Positions 50,802 to 59,226 of a stretch of 64,000 nt of DNA are shown here, piece after piece; the first letter of the stretch is position 1; the number at the start of each line of letters is the position of its first letter. A program made the position numbers and the translations under genes. This stretch comes from Streptomyces microflavus. GTDB taxonomy: Bacteria > Actinomycetota > Actinomycetes > Streptomycetales > Streptomycetaceae. Where the stretch lies: positions 96,824 through 160,823 of the forward strand of contig NZ_BMUG01000014.1 in the NCBI RefSeq assembly GCF_014650075.1, read 5' to 3'. The notes under the pieces are model-generated. The model saw only the letters and a program-made list of their open reading frames with translations. It was not told the DNA's origin and did no database searches.

Positions 50802-51510
50802 CTACGCACCGCTCTCCGGCACCCACCGCCGCATCGACTCCTCTATCAACGTGTTGGCGTGGTTGCGCGCCTCAGCCAGGAACTTGGCGTAGTAGCGGAA
50901 GAGAACCTGGATGCTCTGCCCCGCTCTGCGCGCACACTCCGCAGGGTCGACGCCGGAGGCGAGCCAGAACGAGATTCCCGCATGGCGCAGGTCGTAGGGG
51001 CGCTTCGCCAGCGCAAGAGCGTGCTCGTCAAGGGTGAGTGTGGCCTCACGTGCCCGTCGCCATGTGATGCCGTACGCCGCAGCCTCGATGTAGTTTCCCG
51101 CCGCGTTGCGAAACAAACGTCCGTCAGGCGCGACACCGAAGCGTTCTATGTGCTCGCGCAGCATGCGGACGAGTACGGGCGGGATGGGCACCGGACGCGT
51201 GGCCTTGGCGGCCCGTCGCCTCAGTGAGTGGATCTCGTGGACGGCGCCGTCGTTCGTCCACGCCTTGCCGGCCGCCACGACACCGCCCTTGAGGTTGAGA
51301 AGACCCCACCCGCTGGCCGGCAGGCGGCACTGGGCCTGCTGCAGGTGGATGACCTCAGCGGGGCGCATGGCGGCGTAGTACATGCAGCCAAAGAATGCAT
51401 AGAGGTGCGGGCCACCTGCGCCGGGTTAGGCACGCAATCTGGATCGACCTCGTCAGCAACCGTCGGAGCAGACCACCGAAGGCCGGTGAGTGGATTCGCG
51501 TTGAAGTAGG
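50802..51510 (-). pseudogene. tyrosine-type integrase remnant (truncated and internally deleted)
   Basis: The C-terminal part (from 51383, 193 codons) reads MYYAAMRPAEV... with the first catalytic Arg, then DLRHAGISFWLASGVDPAECARRAG and FRYYAKFL with the nucleophile Tyr; the usual GHS motif is changed to AGQ. Upstream, in another frame, lie NANPLTGLRWSAP and VDEVDPDCVPNPAQVA-like integrase segments. Between PAQVA and HLYAFFGCM about 10-15 codons and the frame are lost. The N-terminal half is missing, the sequence ending at the IS3 element. Clearly inactive. Confidence 0.8.
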
Positions 51511-51537
51511 GCCTTGACCCCGAATCCTGAACACGGG

Positions 51538-52440
51538 TTATGCGGCTCGTGCCAGCGTAGTTGGTGTGCGGTAGAAGGCGTTCTCGAAGGCGATCGGTGA
51601 TCGTTGCCCGAGGTGGGAGTGTCGGCGTCGGGTGTTGTAGCGGTTGAGCCATCGGAACGCGTCGAGGCGGGCCTCACGCTGGTTCGGCCAGCTCTTTCGT
51701 CCTTGCAGGGTCTCGCGTTTGAAGGTCGCGTTGAAGGACTCGGCGAGTGCGTTGTCCGCGCTGGACCCGACAGCGCTCATGCTCCTGCGCACCCCTGCTG
51801 ACCTGCAGGCTTCGGCGAAGGCCCTGCTCGTGTACTGAGCTCCGTGATCGGTGTGCATGATCGATTCGGCCAGGCTGCCGCGGGTGCGGACCGCTTCGGC
51901 CAGGGCGTCGGTCACAAGATCCGTGCGCATGTGGTCGGCGATCGCCCAGCCGGCGAGACGGCGGGAGGCGAGGTCGATGACGGTCGCCAGGTAGCAGAGC
52001 TTCCCGCCATCGAGGGGCAGGTAGGTGATGTCGCCGACGTACTTCGTGTTCGGAGCCGTGGCGGTGAAGTCGCGGCCGATCAGGTCCGGCGCCTTGGCCG
52101 CCGCCGGGTCGGCGACGGTGGTGCGGTGCCGACGGCGCAACCGGACCCCTTCGATGCCGAACGCCCGCATGATCCTGGCGACGCGCTTGTGGTTGAGTGC
52201 CTCTCCGCTTGTCTCGCGGAGTTCGGCGGTGATTCGCGGGGCTCCGTACGTGCCGTCCGAGTCCTGGTGCACCGCCCGTATCAGGGCGGCCAGCCTCGCG
52301 TCGGCCGCCTGCCGGGCGGCCCGGTCCGCTGCTGTCCGGCGCCAGTAGTAGAAGCTCGAGCGGCTGATGCCGAGGATGCTGCACAGCCGCTTCACGCCGT
52401 AGCGGCGGTGGAGGTCGGCGACGAACTGGAAGCGGTTCAC
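51538..52440 (-). CDS. IS3-family transposase OrfB (DDE)
   Basis: A 300-residue OrfB of IS3 type. It has a helix-turn-helix N terminus and an rve integrase core with the DDE triad: Asp in YVGDITYLPL, Asp in MHTDHGAQY and Glu in NALAESFN. All three are intact. It starts with GTG at 52440, overlapping the OrfA stop by 4 bases (GTGA), and is produced by reinitiation or -1 frameshifting. Copy appears full-length. Confidence 0.92.
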   Translation of the reverse strand: MNRFQFVADLHRRYGVKRLCSILGISRSSFYYWRRTAADRAARQAADARLAALIRAVHQDSDGTYGAPRITAELRETSGEALNHKRVARIMRAFGIEGVRLRRRHRTTVADPAAAKAPDLIGRDFTATAPNTKYVGDITYLPLDGGKLCYLATVIDLASRRLAGWAIADHMRTDLVTDALAEAVRTRGSLAESIMHTDHGAQYTSRAFAEACRSAGVRRSMSAVGSSADNALAESFNATFKRETLQGRKSWPNQREARLDAFRWLNRYNTRRRHSHLGQRSPIAFENAFYRTPTTLARAA

Positions 52441-52742
52441 CAGCGCGTCTCCCCGGCGAAATACTTCGCCGCTTTGCGGAGGATCTCGCGTTCCTCCTCC
52501 AGCTCACGGACCTTCTTCCTCAAGGCCGCGTTCTCAGCCTCCAGCGGGGTCGGCGGCTGGGCCGGTTCCTGCGTCCGGCGTCCCCGCGGACGGCTTGCTC
52601 CTGCGGCCCTCACCCAGTTCCGCAGCGTCTCCGGATTGATCCCCAGATCAGCGGCGACCGATCTGATCGTCGCTTCGGGCCGCGACTCGTACAGCGCGAC
52701 CGCGTCCGCCTTGAACTCCGGCGGGTAGTTCTTCATGACCAC
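52437..52742 (-). CDS. IS3-family transposase OrfA
   Basis: A 101-residue protein with an HTH_Tnp_1 motif (YPPEFKADAVALYESRPEATIRSVAADLGINPETLRNW) and a C-terminal leucine-zipper-like coiled coil (LEAENAALRKKVRELEEEREILRKAAKYF). It binds IS ends and its coiled coil joins to OrfB. GTG 52742 or ATG 52736 are possible starts. Confidence 0.92.
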   Translation of the reverse strand: MVMKNYPPEFKADAVALYESRPEATIRSVAADLGINPETLRNWVRAAGASRPRGRRTQEPAQPPTPLEAENAALRKKVRELEEEREILRKAAKYFAGETRW

Positions 52743-52808
52743 GAGATGTCCGTCCTCAGATCCTCAGGATCCAGTGTCTCGTGTGTCCAACATCAGGGGT
52801 CAAGGCCC

Positions 52809-53158
52809 GCCAGGCTGTGTCCCCAGAGCCCGCACGCAGTTCCGTTCTGAGGGAGCCCCGGTCGCACTCGGGGGCGTGTCCTCGCTTCCGGCTGCCTGGG
52901 CCTGCCCCCGCGAGCGCGCTCTGGGGCCGACGGTACGTACCCGTGGTGCCGTCGGCCGCTGGAGGCACGGTGGTCGCGCGGAGCACCTGGGTGTGCTGAT
53001 GTCCGGGATGCGAGGGATCATCGGAGAATGAGTGGTGATGATCCACTGGCGCCGTCTGGAGGGCGGGGCGGGCGGAGCCGATCGGAGACGGCCGCAGGCG
53101 GTGCCATGCCGCCGGCCTGGTCCTCGGGCTCGTCGGACCGGCGGCGGAGGGGACGGCC
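52809..53158. other. 350-bp gap after the IS element
   Basis: No convincing gene. It carries G/C-rich sequence with weak reading frames in every direction, no obvious hairpin, and should hold the promoter of the following phosphatase gene near its right end. It may contain deleted material of the integrase element; no integrase reading is found. Confidence 0.5.
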
Positions 53159-54811
53159 GTGAACCAGGAACGTCTCCTCAGGCGGTACCAGGCGCTTATG
53201 GGGGCCGTGCCGCAGTCGGTGTGGGTGATGTCGCCCGGCGGCATAGTCACCGTGTTGTCCGGGGGCGGGATCGCCGAGAAGCTGTGGACTCCCGGCGCTG
53301 ACACCTCGTGGATGGATGCCGTGCATCCCAAGGACCGGGACTGGTTCCAGCGGGCGTGGCGCAGGGCCACGCGGCAGCGGTCCCCTCTCGACACGATCGT
53401 CAGGGTGCGGGTCGACGGTGCCGTCGACCGTTTCCGCCACGTCAAGATCATCGCTGCGCCCGTTGTCGACGAGGACGGTGAAGTGGAGTTTGTTGGAACG
53501 GCTACCGACGCGGAGGAGCACTGGCGCGGCCGGATGCGGGAGAAGTTGCTGGCGCGTATGGCGGCGGTGCCCGCGGCCCGCGATCTTTCGGAGGCTTTTC
53601 TGACGACGGCGGCGGCTGTTGTGCCCGAGCTCGCTGATGCGGTGGCCATCTTCCGTGTCGTGGACGGCGTCGAGGCCGGTGTGCGGCCTTCCGGGGTACC
53701 GGCCGCGGCGTCGCAGGAGCGTGTGGGGCTTGCCCCCGGGCTGCCTTCCCTGCCCCCGCTGGACGCCGATTTCGTGCTGGGTCCGGTCGCCCAGCGGGCG
53801 ATCGAGAGCCAGGAGGCCCGGCTGTTGGTCTTCCCGCCCGACGGGCCTCCCGGGGACGGGCTTTCGGACGTTTCCGTGCGGTGGCTGCGGGAGGCCGGGG
53901 CGACGGGTGTGGCGTTGGTGCCCGTGGTGGTGGACGGCCGGACCGTCGCTCTGGCGACGATTGCGACCTGCCGGGGCAACCCGCCCCCGGACGAGGCAGA
54001 CCTCTCGCTGCTGCGGGACGTCTTCCAGCAGATGAGCGGGCCGCTGCGCCGGACGATGGAGTTGCAGAGCATCCGTGGCAAGGCGCTTGCGCTGCAGCAG
54101 TCGTTCCTGGCGGCGCCGCCGTCCATCGACGGTCTTACGATCACCGCGCTCTACCATCCGGCGGACTCGGCGGCGGAGGTCGGCGGGGACTGGTACGACG
54201 CCGTCCGGCTCTCCGACGACGCCCTCGCCCTGTCCATCGGTGACATCGCGGGGCACGACCTCGACGCGGCCATGGCAATGGGACGGGTCAACAGCATCCT
54301 GAGGGGACTCGCGTACGACAGCGGCCCGGCCGCCAGCCCTGCGGTGACTCTGAGCCGACTCGACCGCATCGTGCAGGCGCTCGACAGCCCGTCGATGGTC
54401 ACAGCGGTGCACGCGGTCCTGCGCCAGCAGACAGACGGCGGCTGGCACATCGCCCTGTCCAACGCCGGCCATCCGCCGCCCCTCCTGATCCCGGCGGACG
54501 CGCCGTCGCGGTACCTGCACGGCCTCACGGCCCCGGACCCGCCCCTGTGCGTCACCGACGACCTCACCCGCACCACCCTCCACGCCGACCTGCGGGAGGG
54601 CGACACCCTGGTGTTCTACACCGACGGGCTGGTGGAGACGCCGGACACGGACATCGGTGACAACCTGCTGCGGCTGCGGACACGCTCCGACGCGCTGGCC
54701 CGCCGGGACCTGCCGCTGCACTCCGTGATCCGCGGCCTTCTGCCGCCTCTCCACCACCGCCGGGACGACATCGCCATCATCGCCCTGCAAGCCGGGCCGG
54801 CGGACTCATGA
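53159..54811 (+). CDS. PAS-GAF-PP2C phosphatase (SpoIIE type)
   Basis: A 550-residue regulator: an N-terminal PAS domain (about residues 10-125, GTADAEEHWRGR end), a GAF domain (about 145-310) and a PP2C/SpoIIE phosphatase domain (about 325-545) with VGGDWYDAVRLS, GDIAGHD and HRRDDIAIIAL. Third phosphatase of this type in the window. GTG 53159 follows GGAGGGGAC. No STAS or anti-sigma gene is adjacent; the targets are unknown. Confidence 0.9.
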   Translation: MNQERLLRRYQALMGAVPQSVWVMSPGGIVTVLSGGGIAEKLWTPGADTSWMDAVHPKDRDWFQRAWRRATRQRSPLDTIVRVRVDGAVDRFRHVKIIAAPVVDEDGEVEFVGTATDAEEHWRGRMREKLLARMAAVPAARDLSEAFLTTAAAVVPELADAVAIFRVVDGVEAGVRPSGVPAAASQERVGLAPGLPSLPPLDADFVLGPVAQRAIESQEARLLVFPPDGPPGDGLSDVSVRWLREAGATGVALVPVVVDGRTVALATIATCRGNPPPDEADLSLLRDVFQQMSGPLRRTMELQSIRGKALALQQSFLAAPPSIDGLTITALYHPADSAAEVGGDWYDAVRLSDDALALSIGDIAGHDLDAAMAMGRVNSILRGLAYDSGPAASPAVTLSRLDRIVQALDSPSMVTAVHAVLRQQTDGGWHIALSNAGHPPPLLIPADAPSRYLHGLTAPDPPLCVTDDLTRTTLHADLREGDTLVFYTDGLVETPDTDIGDNLLRLRTRSDALARRDLPLHSVIRGLLPPLHHRRDDIAIIALQAGPADS

Positions 54812-54902
54812 CCCCGCCCGTATCGACCACCTCATCGTTTGCGCCAGGAACAGCGCCTCTATACCGTCGAGAAGGCCCGTCCCCGGACGAAAGAGGCTCT
54901 GC

Positions 54903-55712
54903 ATGAACACGCCGAACGACCGTCAGAGCGGGCTGGCAACCACACGGGCCCACTCCGCCCGGGTGTACGACTACATCCTGGGCGGCAAGGACCATTACCC
55001 GGTGGATGTGGAAGCAGGCGACGCCATGGCCCGGCACTGGCCCGCCCTGCCCGTACACATGCTGGAAAACCGCCGGTTCATGCACCGCGCCGCCCGCTTC
55101 CTGGCAGAGGAACGGGGCATCCGCCAGTTCCTCGACATCGGAACCGGCCTGCCGACGTCGCCGAACCTGCACGAGATCGTGCAGGAGGTGGCCCCGGAAT
55201 CGCACGTGGTCTACGTCGACAACGACCCCATCGTCCTCGCTCACGCCCGCGCCCTCCTACAGAGTTCACCCGAGGGCGCAACCGCCTACGTGGACGCGAA
55301 CATGCACGACCCCGACGCCATCCTCGACAGCCAGGAGTTCCGGGAGCTGATCGACTTGAGCCAGCCCGTCGGCCTCATGGTGATCGGCATCATGCACTTC
55401 ATCCTGCCCCCGGACGACCGGCGCCTGGTCCAACGCCTGCTGGACCCGCTGCCGTCCGGCAGCTACCTGGCGATGACCATCGGCACCGCAGACTTCGCGC
55501 CAGAGGAGGTCAACCGGGTCGCCCAGGAGTACCGCCAGCAAGGCATGCCCTTCGTCCTGCGCGAACTCGCCACAGCCACCTCGCACTTCGACGGGCTGGA
55601 ACTGCAGGACCCGGGGGTCACCCAGGTCCACTCCTGGCGGCCCGGACCGGAACAGAACGGCATCGACGGCCGCGACATCGCCATGTACGGGGCAGTCGCC
55701 AGAAAGCCCTGA
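54903..55712 (+). CDS. SAM-dependent methyltransferase (DUF574 / SAV2177 family)
   Basis: A 269-residue methyltransferase of the DUF574 (Methyltransf_19) family widely spread in Streptomyces. TRAHSARVYDYILGGKDHYPVD at the N terminus is the family signature; motif I is FLDIGTGLPTSPN, motif II YVDNDPIVLAHARALL. Substrate unknown. ATG 54903. A broken DUF6207 gene starts 22 bases downstream. Confidence 0.9.
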   Translation: MNTPNDRQSGLATTRAHSARVYDYILGGKDHYPVDVEAGDAMARHWPALPVHMLENRRFMHRAARFLAEERGIRQFLDIGTGLPTSPNLHEIVQEVAPESHVVYVDNDPIVLAHARALLQSSPEGATAYVDANMHDPDAILDSQEFRELIDLSQPVGLMVIGIMHFILPPDDRRLVQRLLDPLPSGSYLAMTIGTADFAPEEVNRVAQEYRQQGMPFVLRELATATSHFDGLELQDPGVTQVHSWRPGPEQNGIDGRDIAMYGAVARKP

Positions 55713-55734
55713 GCGTCCGCGGCGTCGACCGGGT

Positions 55735-56000
55735 ATGGATTCCGTCATCGCCGCCGCCACGTCAGCGAGCCCGGGCTCGTCGCACTCGGCATCACCGCCG
55801 ACGACGAGGAGAGCGCCCTGGCCCTGATGGATGGGCTGCAACAGCTCTGGGCCGCCTCCGGCATCACCGAGATCCGCGCGGCCCCGCCCACCCCCGGCGT
55901 CCGCGTCAGGGTGCACGCGGGCATCCGGCGCACCAACCCCGGCAGCCAAGCCAGCCTGCCCCAGGACGAGGAGCAACCGCTCGCGACAGCGGACCAGTGA
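55735..56000 (+). pseudogene. DUF6207 family gene with frameshift
   Basis: The start (ATG 55735, MDSVIAA) is in one frame and the rest (HVSEPGLVALGITADDEESALALMDGLQQLWAA, then PGVRVRVHAG) in another, open to the TGA at 55998. Inserting one base near 55757 (in GCCGCCGCCACG) joins them into a normal 88-codon DUF6207 protein, whose family start is M-x-x-I...HVSEPGL. Broken or a read error. Confidence 0.7.
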
Positions 56001-56020
56001 GGGCTGGATCAAGGGCAAGC

Positions 56021-56608
56021 TTAGGTATAAACGCCACCTTCGAGATTGTCGAACAGTTCAACCCATTCGCTGTACTCATGGTTGAACGGCAGCGGGTCCA
56101 CCAGGCGGATCGCGTCGTGGATGGCGTCGACCTCCCGCTTCCGTCGAGCGTATTCCACGTCCTCGTCGTCCTCGGCATCGTCGCGCGTGTAGTTCTCGAC
56201 ATACCCGACGAATGAGCTGATGGTCTTAGCCAGGGAGGACACATCCGCATGAACGGGAATCGCTTCCATTGACGCGTCGGCGTACTGGTAGACGATTCCT
56301 GTAGCCGGGTCTATGACTACGGCGTTGATGGGGAAATTCCCAATCTTGACCAGAGCCTGAACCCCATCAGGGAATTTCCAGCCTTGCGATTCCTGCACGG
56401 AGCAGCCCCAGATGTAACCGCTATCAAATTCTGTGGGGAGACCGAAGGAGAGCCCATAGTCTTCGGCGGATGGAATCCCTATCTCAGTGAAGAAGTCGAA
56501 TGTCTCCGCAGTAAATCCGTAGCGGTCTGCGGTCTCGACCGGCAGTCGATGAACGTTTTCCTCACCGACTGCGTCCGCCAGTACGCCGCGGTCGATCTCA
56601 AACAGCAT
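56021..56608 (-). CDS. SUKH-4 family immunity protein
   Basis: A 195-residue SUKH-4 immunity protein (PSAEDYGLSFGLPTEF, DGVQALVKIGNFPINAVVIDPATGIVYQYADA). Such proteins bind and neutralise the C-terminal toxin domain of polymorphic toxins. Lower GC and lacking the third-position bias of its neighbours, consistent with transfer. ATG 56608 is 3 bases after the stop of a toxin-like fragment on the same strand. Confidence 0.88.
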   Translation of the reverse strand: MLFEIDRGVLADAVGEENVHRLPVETADRYGFTAETFDFFTEIGIPSAEDYGLSFGLPTEFDSGYIWGCSVQESQGWKFPDGVQALVKIGNFPINAVVIDPATGIVYQYADASMEAIPVHADVSSLAKTISSFVGYVENYTRDDAEDDEDVEYARRKREVDAIHDAIRLVDPLPFNHEYSEWVELFDNLEGGVYT

Positions 56609-56611
56609 GTT

Positions 56612-56870
56612 CTAGCCTCGCTTACCTTTCCTGGCGGCTTCCATTGCCGCCCCGTCCGACTCGGTCATCATGGTGCCGAGGCCGTGTTTATTGTGCCAAT
56701 CTTCCAAGCTCGCCCTGCTGGACGTAGGTATCGAAGACGTTGCTGAGCGCGGAGGTGGACGGGTCGACGGTCACCGGGTAGCGGGTCTTCGGGTCTGCGA
56801 GGAATCCGGCGTCCGGGGTCGGGGACCTTCAGGACGGCCTGGTGAATGGCGTCGGTGATGGTCATCCCGA
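56612..56870 (-). pseudogene. fragments of a polymorphic toxin
   Basis: On the minus strand two short frames remain. The inner one ends at TAG 56612 (LEDWHNKHGLGTMM, ending AARKGKRG) and has the look of a toxin C terminus. Overlapping it, 56689-56815 reads PDAGFLADPKTRYPVTVDPS then FDTYVQQG, matching the secreted DNRLRE-type domain of RHS/polymorphic toxins. The frames are separated by shifts and deletion. Only remnants survive beside the intact immunity gene. Confidence 0.55.
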
Positions 56871-56900
56871 GCCGGATCCGTCAGGAAGGAGTTGCCCTTG

Positions 56901-57164
56901 GTGATGCCCGATAGGCTCGCCGTCATGAGCGACGACCTTCACCAGCAACTTGCCGACTACGACCGGGCGGTGGGTATCGCCGGTTCCACCTACCCGGAGA
57001 TTTCCCGAGATGAGCGCGGGGCCCGCGAGCTGGCGGGGCGCGCGCTGGCGCTGCACGCCCCCAGCGATCGGACGTCCCCGACCTGTCAGGGATGTGACGG
57101 TGGTCCGTGGCCCTGCTCGGCCGTCCAGGGTGCGATCAAGTACGCCGACCCTCGGTACAACTGA
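56901..57164 (+). CDS. hypothetical protein with Cys-rich C terminus
   Basis: An 87-residue frame (DRLAVMSDDLHQQLADYDRAVGIAG) with a C-terminal Cys cluster, CQGCDGGPWPCSA, which may bind zinc. Small proteins with this tail occur in Streptomyces accessory regions. GTG 56901 has AAGGAG 9 bases upstream; ATG 56904 and ATG 56925 are alternatives. Function unknown. Confidence 0.55.
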   Translation: MMPDRLAVMSDDLHQQLADYDRAVGIAGSTYPEISRDERGARELAGRALALHAPSDRTSPTCQGCDGGPWPCSAVQGAIKYADPRYN

Positions 57165-57235
57165 CGACTGGGTTCCAAGCCGGGTGCTGTGTCCCCCTCC
57201 ACCGTCAAGGCGCCCGCCCGGTAGACCCGCTCATG

Positions 57236-57272
57236 CCGCTGCGCCCCGGAACTCTCTTCCGGGGCGCAGCGG
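57236..57272. terminator. hairpin terminator, 15-bp stem
   Basis: CCGCTGCGCCCCGGA (57236-57250) and its perfect complement TCCGGGGCGCAGCGG (57258-57272) with a 7-base loop. It stands between the Cys-rich gene and the terpenoid operon and just 7 bases after the small minus-strand frame; it may end both. Confidence 0.75.
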
Positions 57273-57279
57273 CGGTCGT

Positions 57280-57351
57280 TCAGGAGGCGGTGACGCCCCA
57301 TCCGGGGTCCTGGTCCTGTCGGGCGGTGCGCGGGTTCGGCGTGGTGGTCAT
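57280..57351 (-). CDS. possible 23-aa micro-ORF
   Basis: ATG 57351 to TGA 57280 encodes 23 residues (MTTTPNPRTARQ... DPGWGVTAS) immediately upstream of the hairpin terminator, so a short transcript ending there would carry just this frame. No strong ribosome site is present. The rest of the 448-bp gap from 57165 to 57612 shows no other gene. Low confidence. Confidence 0.3.
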   Translation of the reverse strand: MTTTPNPRTARQDQDPGWGVTAS

Positions 57352-57612
57352 GGCCGGAGCGTACGCCCGGCAGACCGCCGGAAAACAGTCCCGTACCACC
57401 TTGCCTGCCGGACCTTCTCGCCGCCCAGCGCTGGTCTGGTGCCTACGTTCCGCTGGCTGGTAGGCCCGGCGTGGCTCACCCCTCACCCCCAATGTGAGCA
57501 CCTGTTCTATTGGATACACGTTCGGGTGCTGTCGGGGCTCTACGCCTTCCCTCCTCCGCTCTCAGCCGTTCTCTGTGGGAGATAGCAGCGATGGGTGGAA
57601 AGGAACCGGGCG

Positions 57613-59226
57613 ATGCGGACGAGGGAGGCCGGGGCTGTTCCCTGGCCGACAGAGCTGTTCCCCACTGGCCTCGTGGGGGTGCAGCATCGGATGGTTTCCG
57701 CCTTGGCGGCCAGGGTCGGGGCGGATGGTGCGGTGCGTGATCCGTGCGGCAGCCGGGTCCTGGAGTCGGCCTTGGCCGCCGCTCTGCTGGAGCGCACGGG
57801 CGCTTTGCCGGGGCACATGCCGTCCGTTGCCGCCCCCGATGCCGGCGCCGCCGCGCGCGGGTTCCTCCGCTCGCGGATGGCTGCCGGTGAAGTCGGGGGT
57901 GCGGAGGGTGTGCTGGCTGCCGCGGTGCTGGAGCGGCGGGCCGTCGCCTCGGCCGACCTGTGCGTCAGGGAGGTGACCGGTACGGCGCCCGACTTCACGG
58001 CCCGGCGCAAGCAGGCACTGGTCCCCGCGTTCGCGGCGGCCGTCGACGAAAGGTTCCTGCCCTCCTGGGACGAGGCCGCGTTCGACCTGTCGGGGCTGCA
58101 CAGCTGGGCCGCAGTGCAGGTGACCGCGAGCAAGGTGATCCTCGCCCGGGCCACCGGGAACACCGCCCGGATCAGCGACGAGGACGTACGGCTGCTGCTG
58201 GACACGCAGGGCCGGCCGCACCTGTGGGAGGGCAACGTCCTCATCCACCTGTCCGTCCTGCACGCCCTGTCGGGGCTGCCCGGCACCACGGCGACCGTCC
58301 TGGAGGGTCTTCAGCGCGTCCTCGGACACCAGCGCCCCGACGGAGGGTTCCCGTTCGTGACGGACACCGACACCTGGTGCTCCGCCACGGCAGGCGTCGC
58401 GCTGGCGGCCTCGGGCGCTCCGCAGGACGTGCTGGACCGGATCGCGGCCCACCTCGTCGACCGCCAGCTGCCGGGCGGCGGCTGGTCCTACACCGACCTC
58501 GCGTACCAGGCGGACGTCGACGACACGTCCGTCGCCGTGCAGTTCCTCCACTCCCTGGACCCCGCGCGGTACCGGGGGCCGGTCACGCGAGGGATGGACT
58601 CGATGGTCGCGGTGGCCTCGCCGGACGGCGGCTACCCCACCTATGTGGCCGGGGCACCTTCCGAGGCCTGCATGACCGCCGCTGTCGTGGACGCGCTCAC
58701 CGTCCGGCCGGCGGACAACGCGGACCGCGTCCGTGCCGGGCTTCGCCACCTCGCAGCCCGGCAGCGCGCCGACGGCTCCTTCCCTCCCGACTGGAGCAGC
58801 AGCCGCCTCCACACCGTCTTCCGGGTGCTGCTGGCGGCCTCGCTCCACCCCCGGGAACAGCCCGCCGAAGTGCGCCGGATGGCCGAGCGGAGCATGCGTC
58901 TGGTGCTCACCCGGCAGAACGGCGACGGCGGCTGGGGTCAGCAGGACGGGGAGGCGAGCGACGTCATCAGCACCGCGTACGGGCTGATCGCCGTGTGCGG
59001 CCAGGACGACCCTCGGCCCGCGGCGGCCGCAGCGGCCTTCCTTGTCGCGGCCGAGCGCGACGGAAGCGTCCGGGGTGCGCGCCCCGACTCCATCGGCCCG
59101 CGCCCCTTCGTCTTCACCGTTCCCGTCCTGGCGGACATCTTCACCGTGCTGGCCCTCGGGCACCTCGCGCACCGGACCGCCCCGGTGGGCGACGTCTCCG
59201 GCAAGCGGCTGGCGGGCGTCCGATGA
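57613..59226 (+). CDS. class II terpene cyclase (squalene-hopene/diterpene cyclase-like)
   Basis: A 537-residue class II terpene cyclase. The proton-donor motif DVDDT lies at residues 301-305. Repeats of QW type occur at about 240 (QRPDGGFPF), 272 (QLPGGGWSY) and 435 (QNGDGGWGQ). The size matches bacterial diterpene class II cyclases (about 500-550) rather than squalene-hopene cyclases (about 630). It protonates a polyprenyl chain to start ring formation. Start ATG 57613 has AAGGA 8 bases before; GTG 57595 is possible. It leads a four-gene operon and overlaps the next gene by 4 bases. Confidence 0.85.
   Translation: MRTREAGAVPWPTELFPTGLVGVQHRMVSALAARVGADGAVRDPCGSRVLESALAAALLERTGALPGHMPSVAAPDAGAAARGFLRSRMAAGEVGGAEGVLAAAVLERRAVASADLCVREVTGTAPDFTARRKQALVPAFAAAVDERFLPSWDEAAFDLSGLHSWAAVQVTASKVILARATGNTARISDEDVRLLLDTQGRPHLWEGNVLIHLSVLHALSGLPGTTATVLEGLQRVLGHQRPDGGFPFVTDTDTWCSATAGVALAASGAPQDVLDRIAAHLVDRQLPGGGWSYTDLAYQADVDDTSVAVQFLHSLDPARYRGPVTRGMDSMVAVASPDGGYPTYVAGAPSEACMTAAVVDALTVRPADNADRVRAGLRHLAARQRADGSFPPDWSSSRLHTVFRVLLAASLHPREQPAEVRRMAERSMRLVLTRQNGDGGWGQQDGEASDVISTAYGLIAVCGQDDPRPAAAAAAFLVAAERDGSVRGARPDSIGPRPFVFTVPVLADIFTVLALGHLAHRTAPVGDVSGKRLAGVR

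Larger units (their letters stand above)
51509..52808. mobile_element. IS3-family insertion sequence, 1.3 kb
   Basis: Two IS3-type genes on the minus strand are bounded by inverted repeats: left end GGGCCTTGACCCC (51509-51521) and right end, read on the minus strand, GGGCCTTGACCCC (52796-52808), with further matches (ATxxTGxACAC) inward. The ends contain the TG...CA-type terminal bases. No convincing direct target duplication flanks it (cct on the left versus agg on the right), and the integrase reading is not resumed beyond it, so flanking DNA was probably lost by recombination. Confidence 0.85.

Noticed and set aside
52809..53158. N-terminal half of the integrase beyond the IS element
   Set aside because: None of the reading frames resume integrase sequence there.
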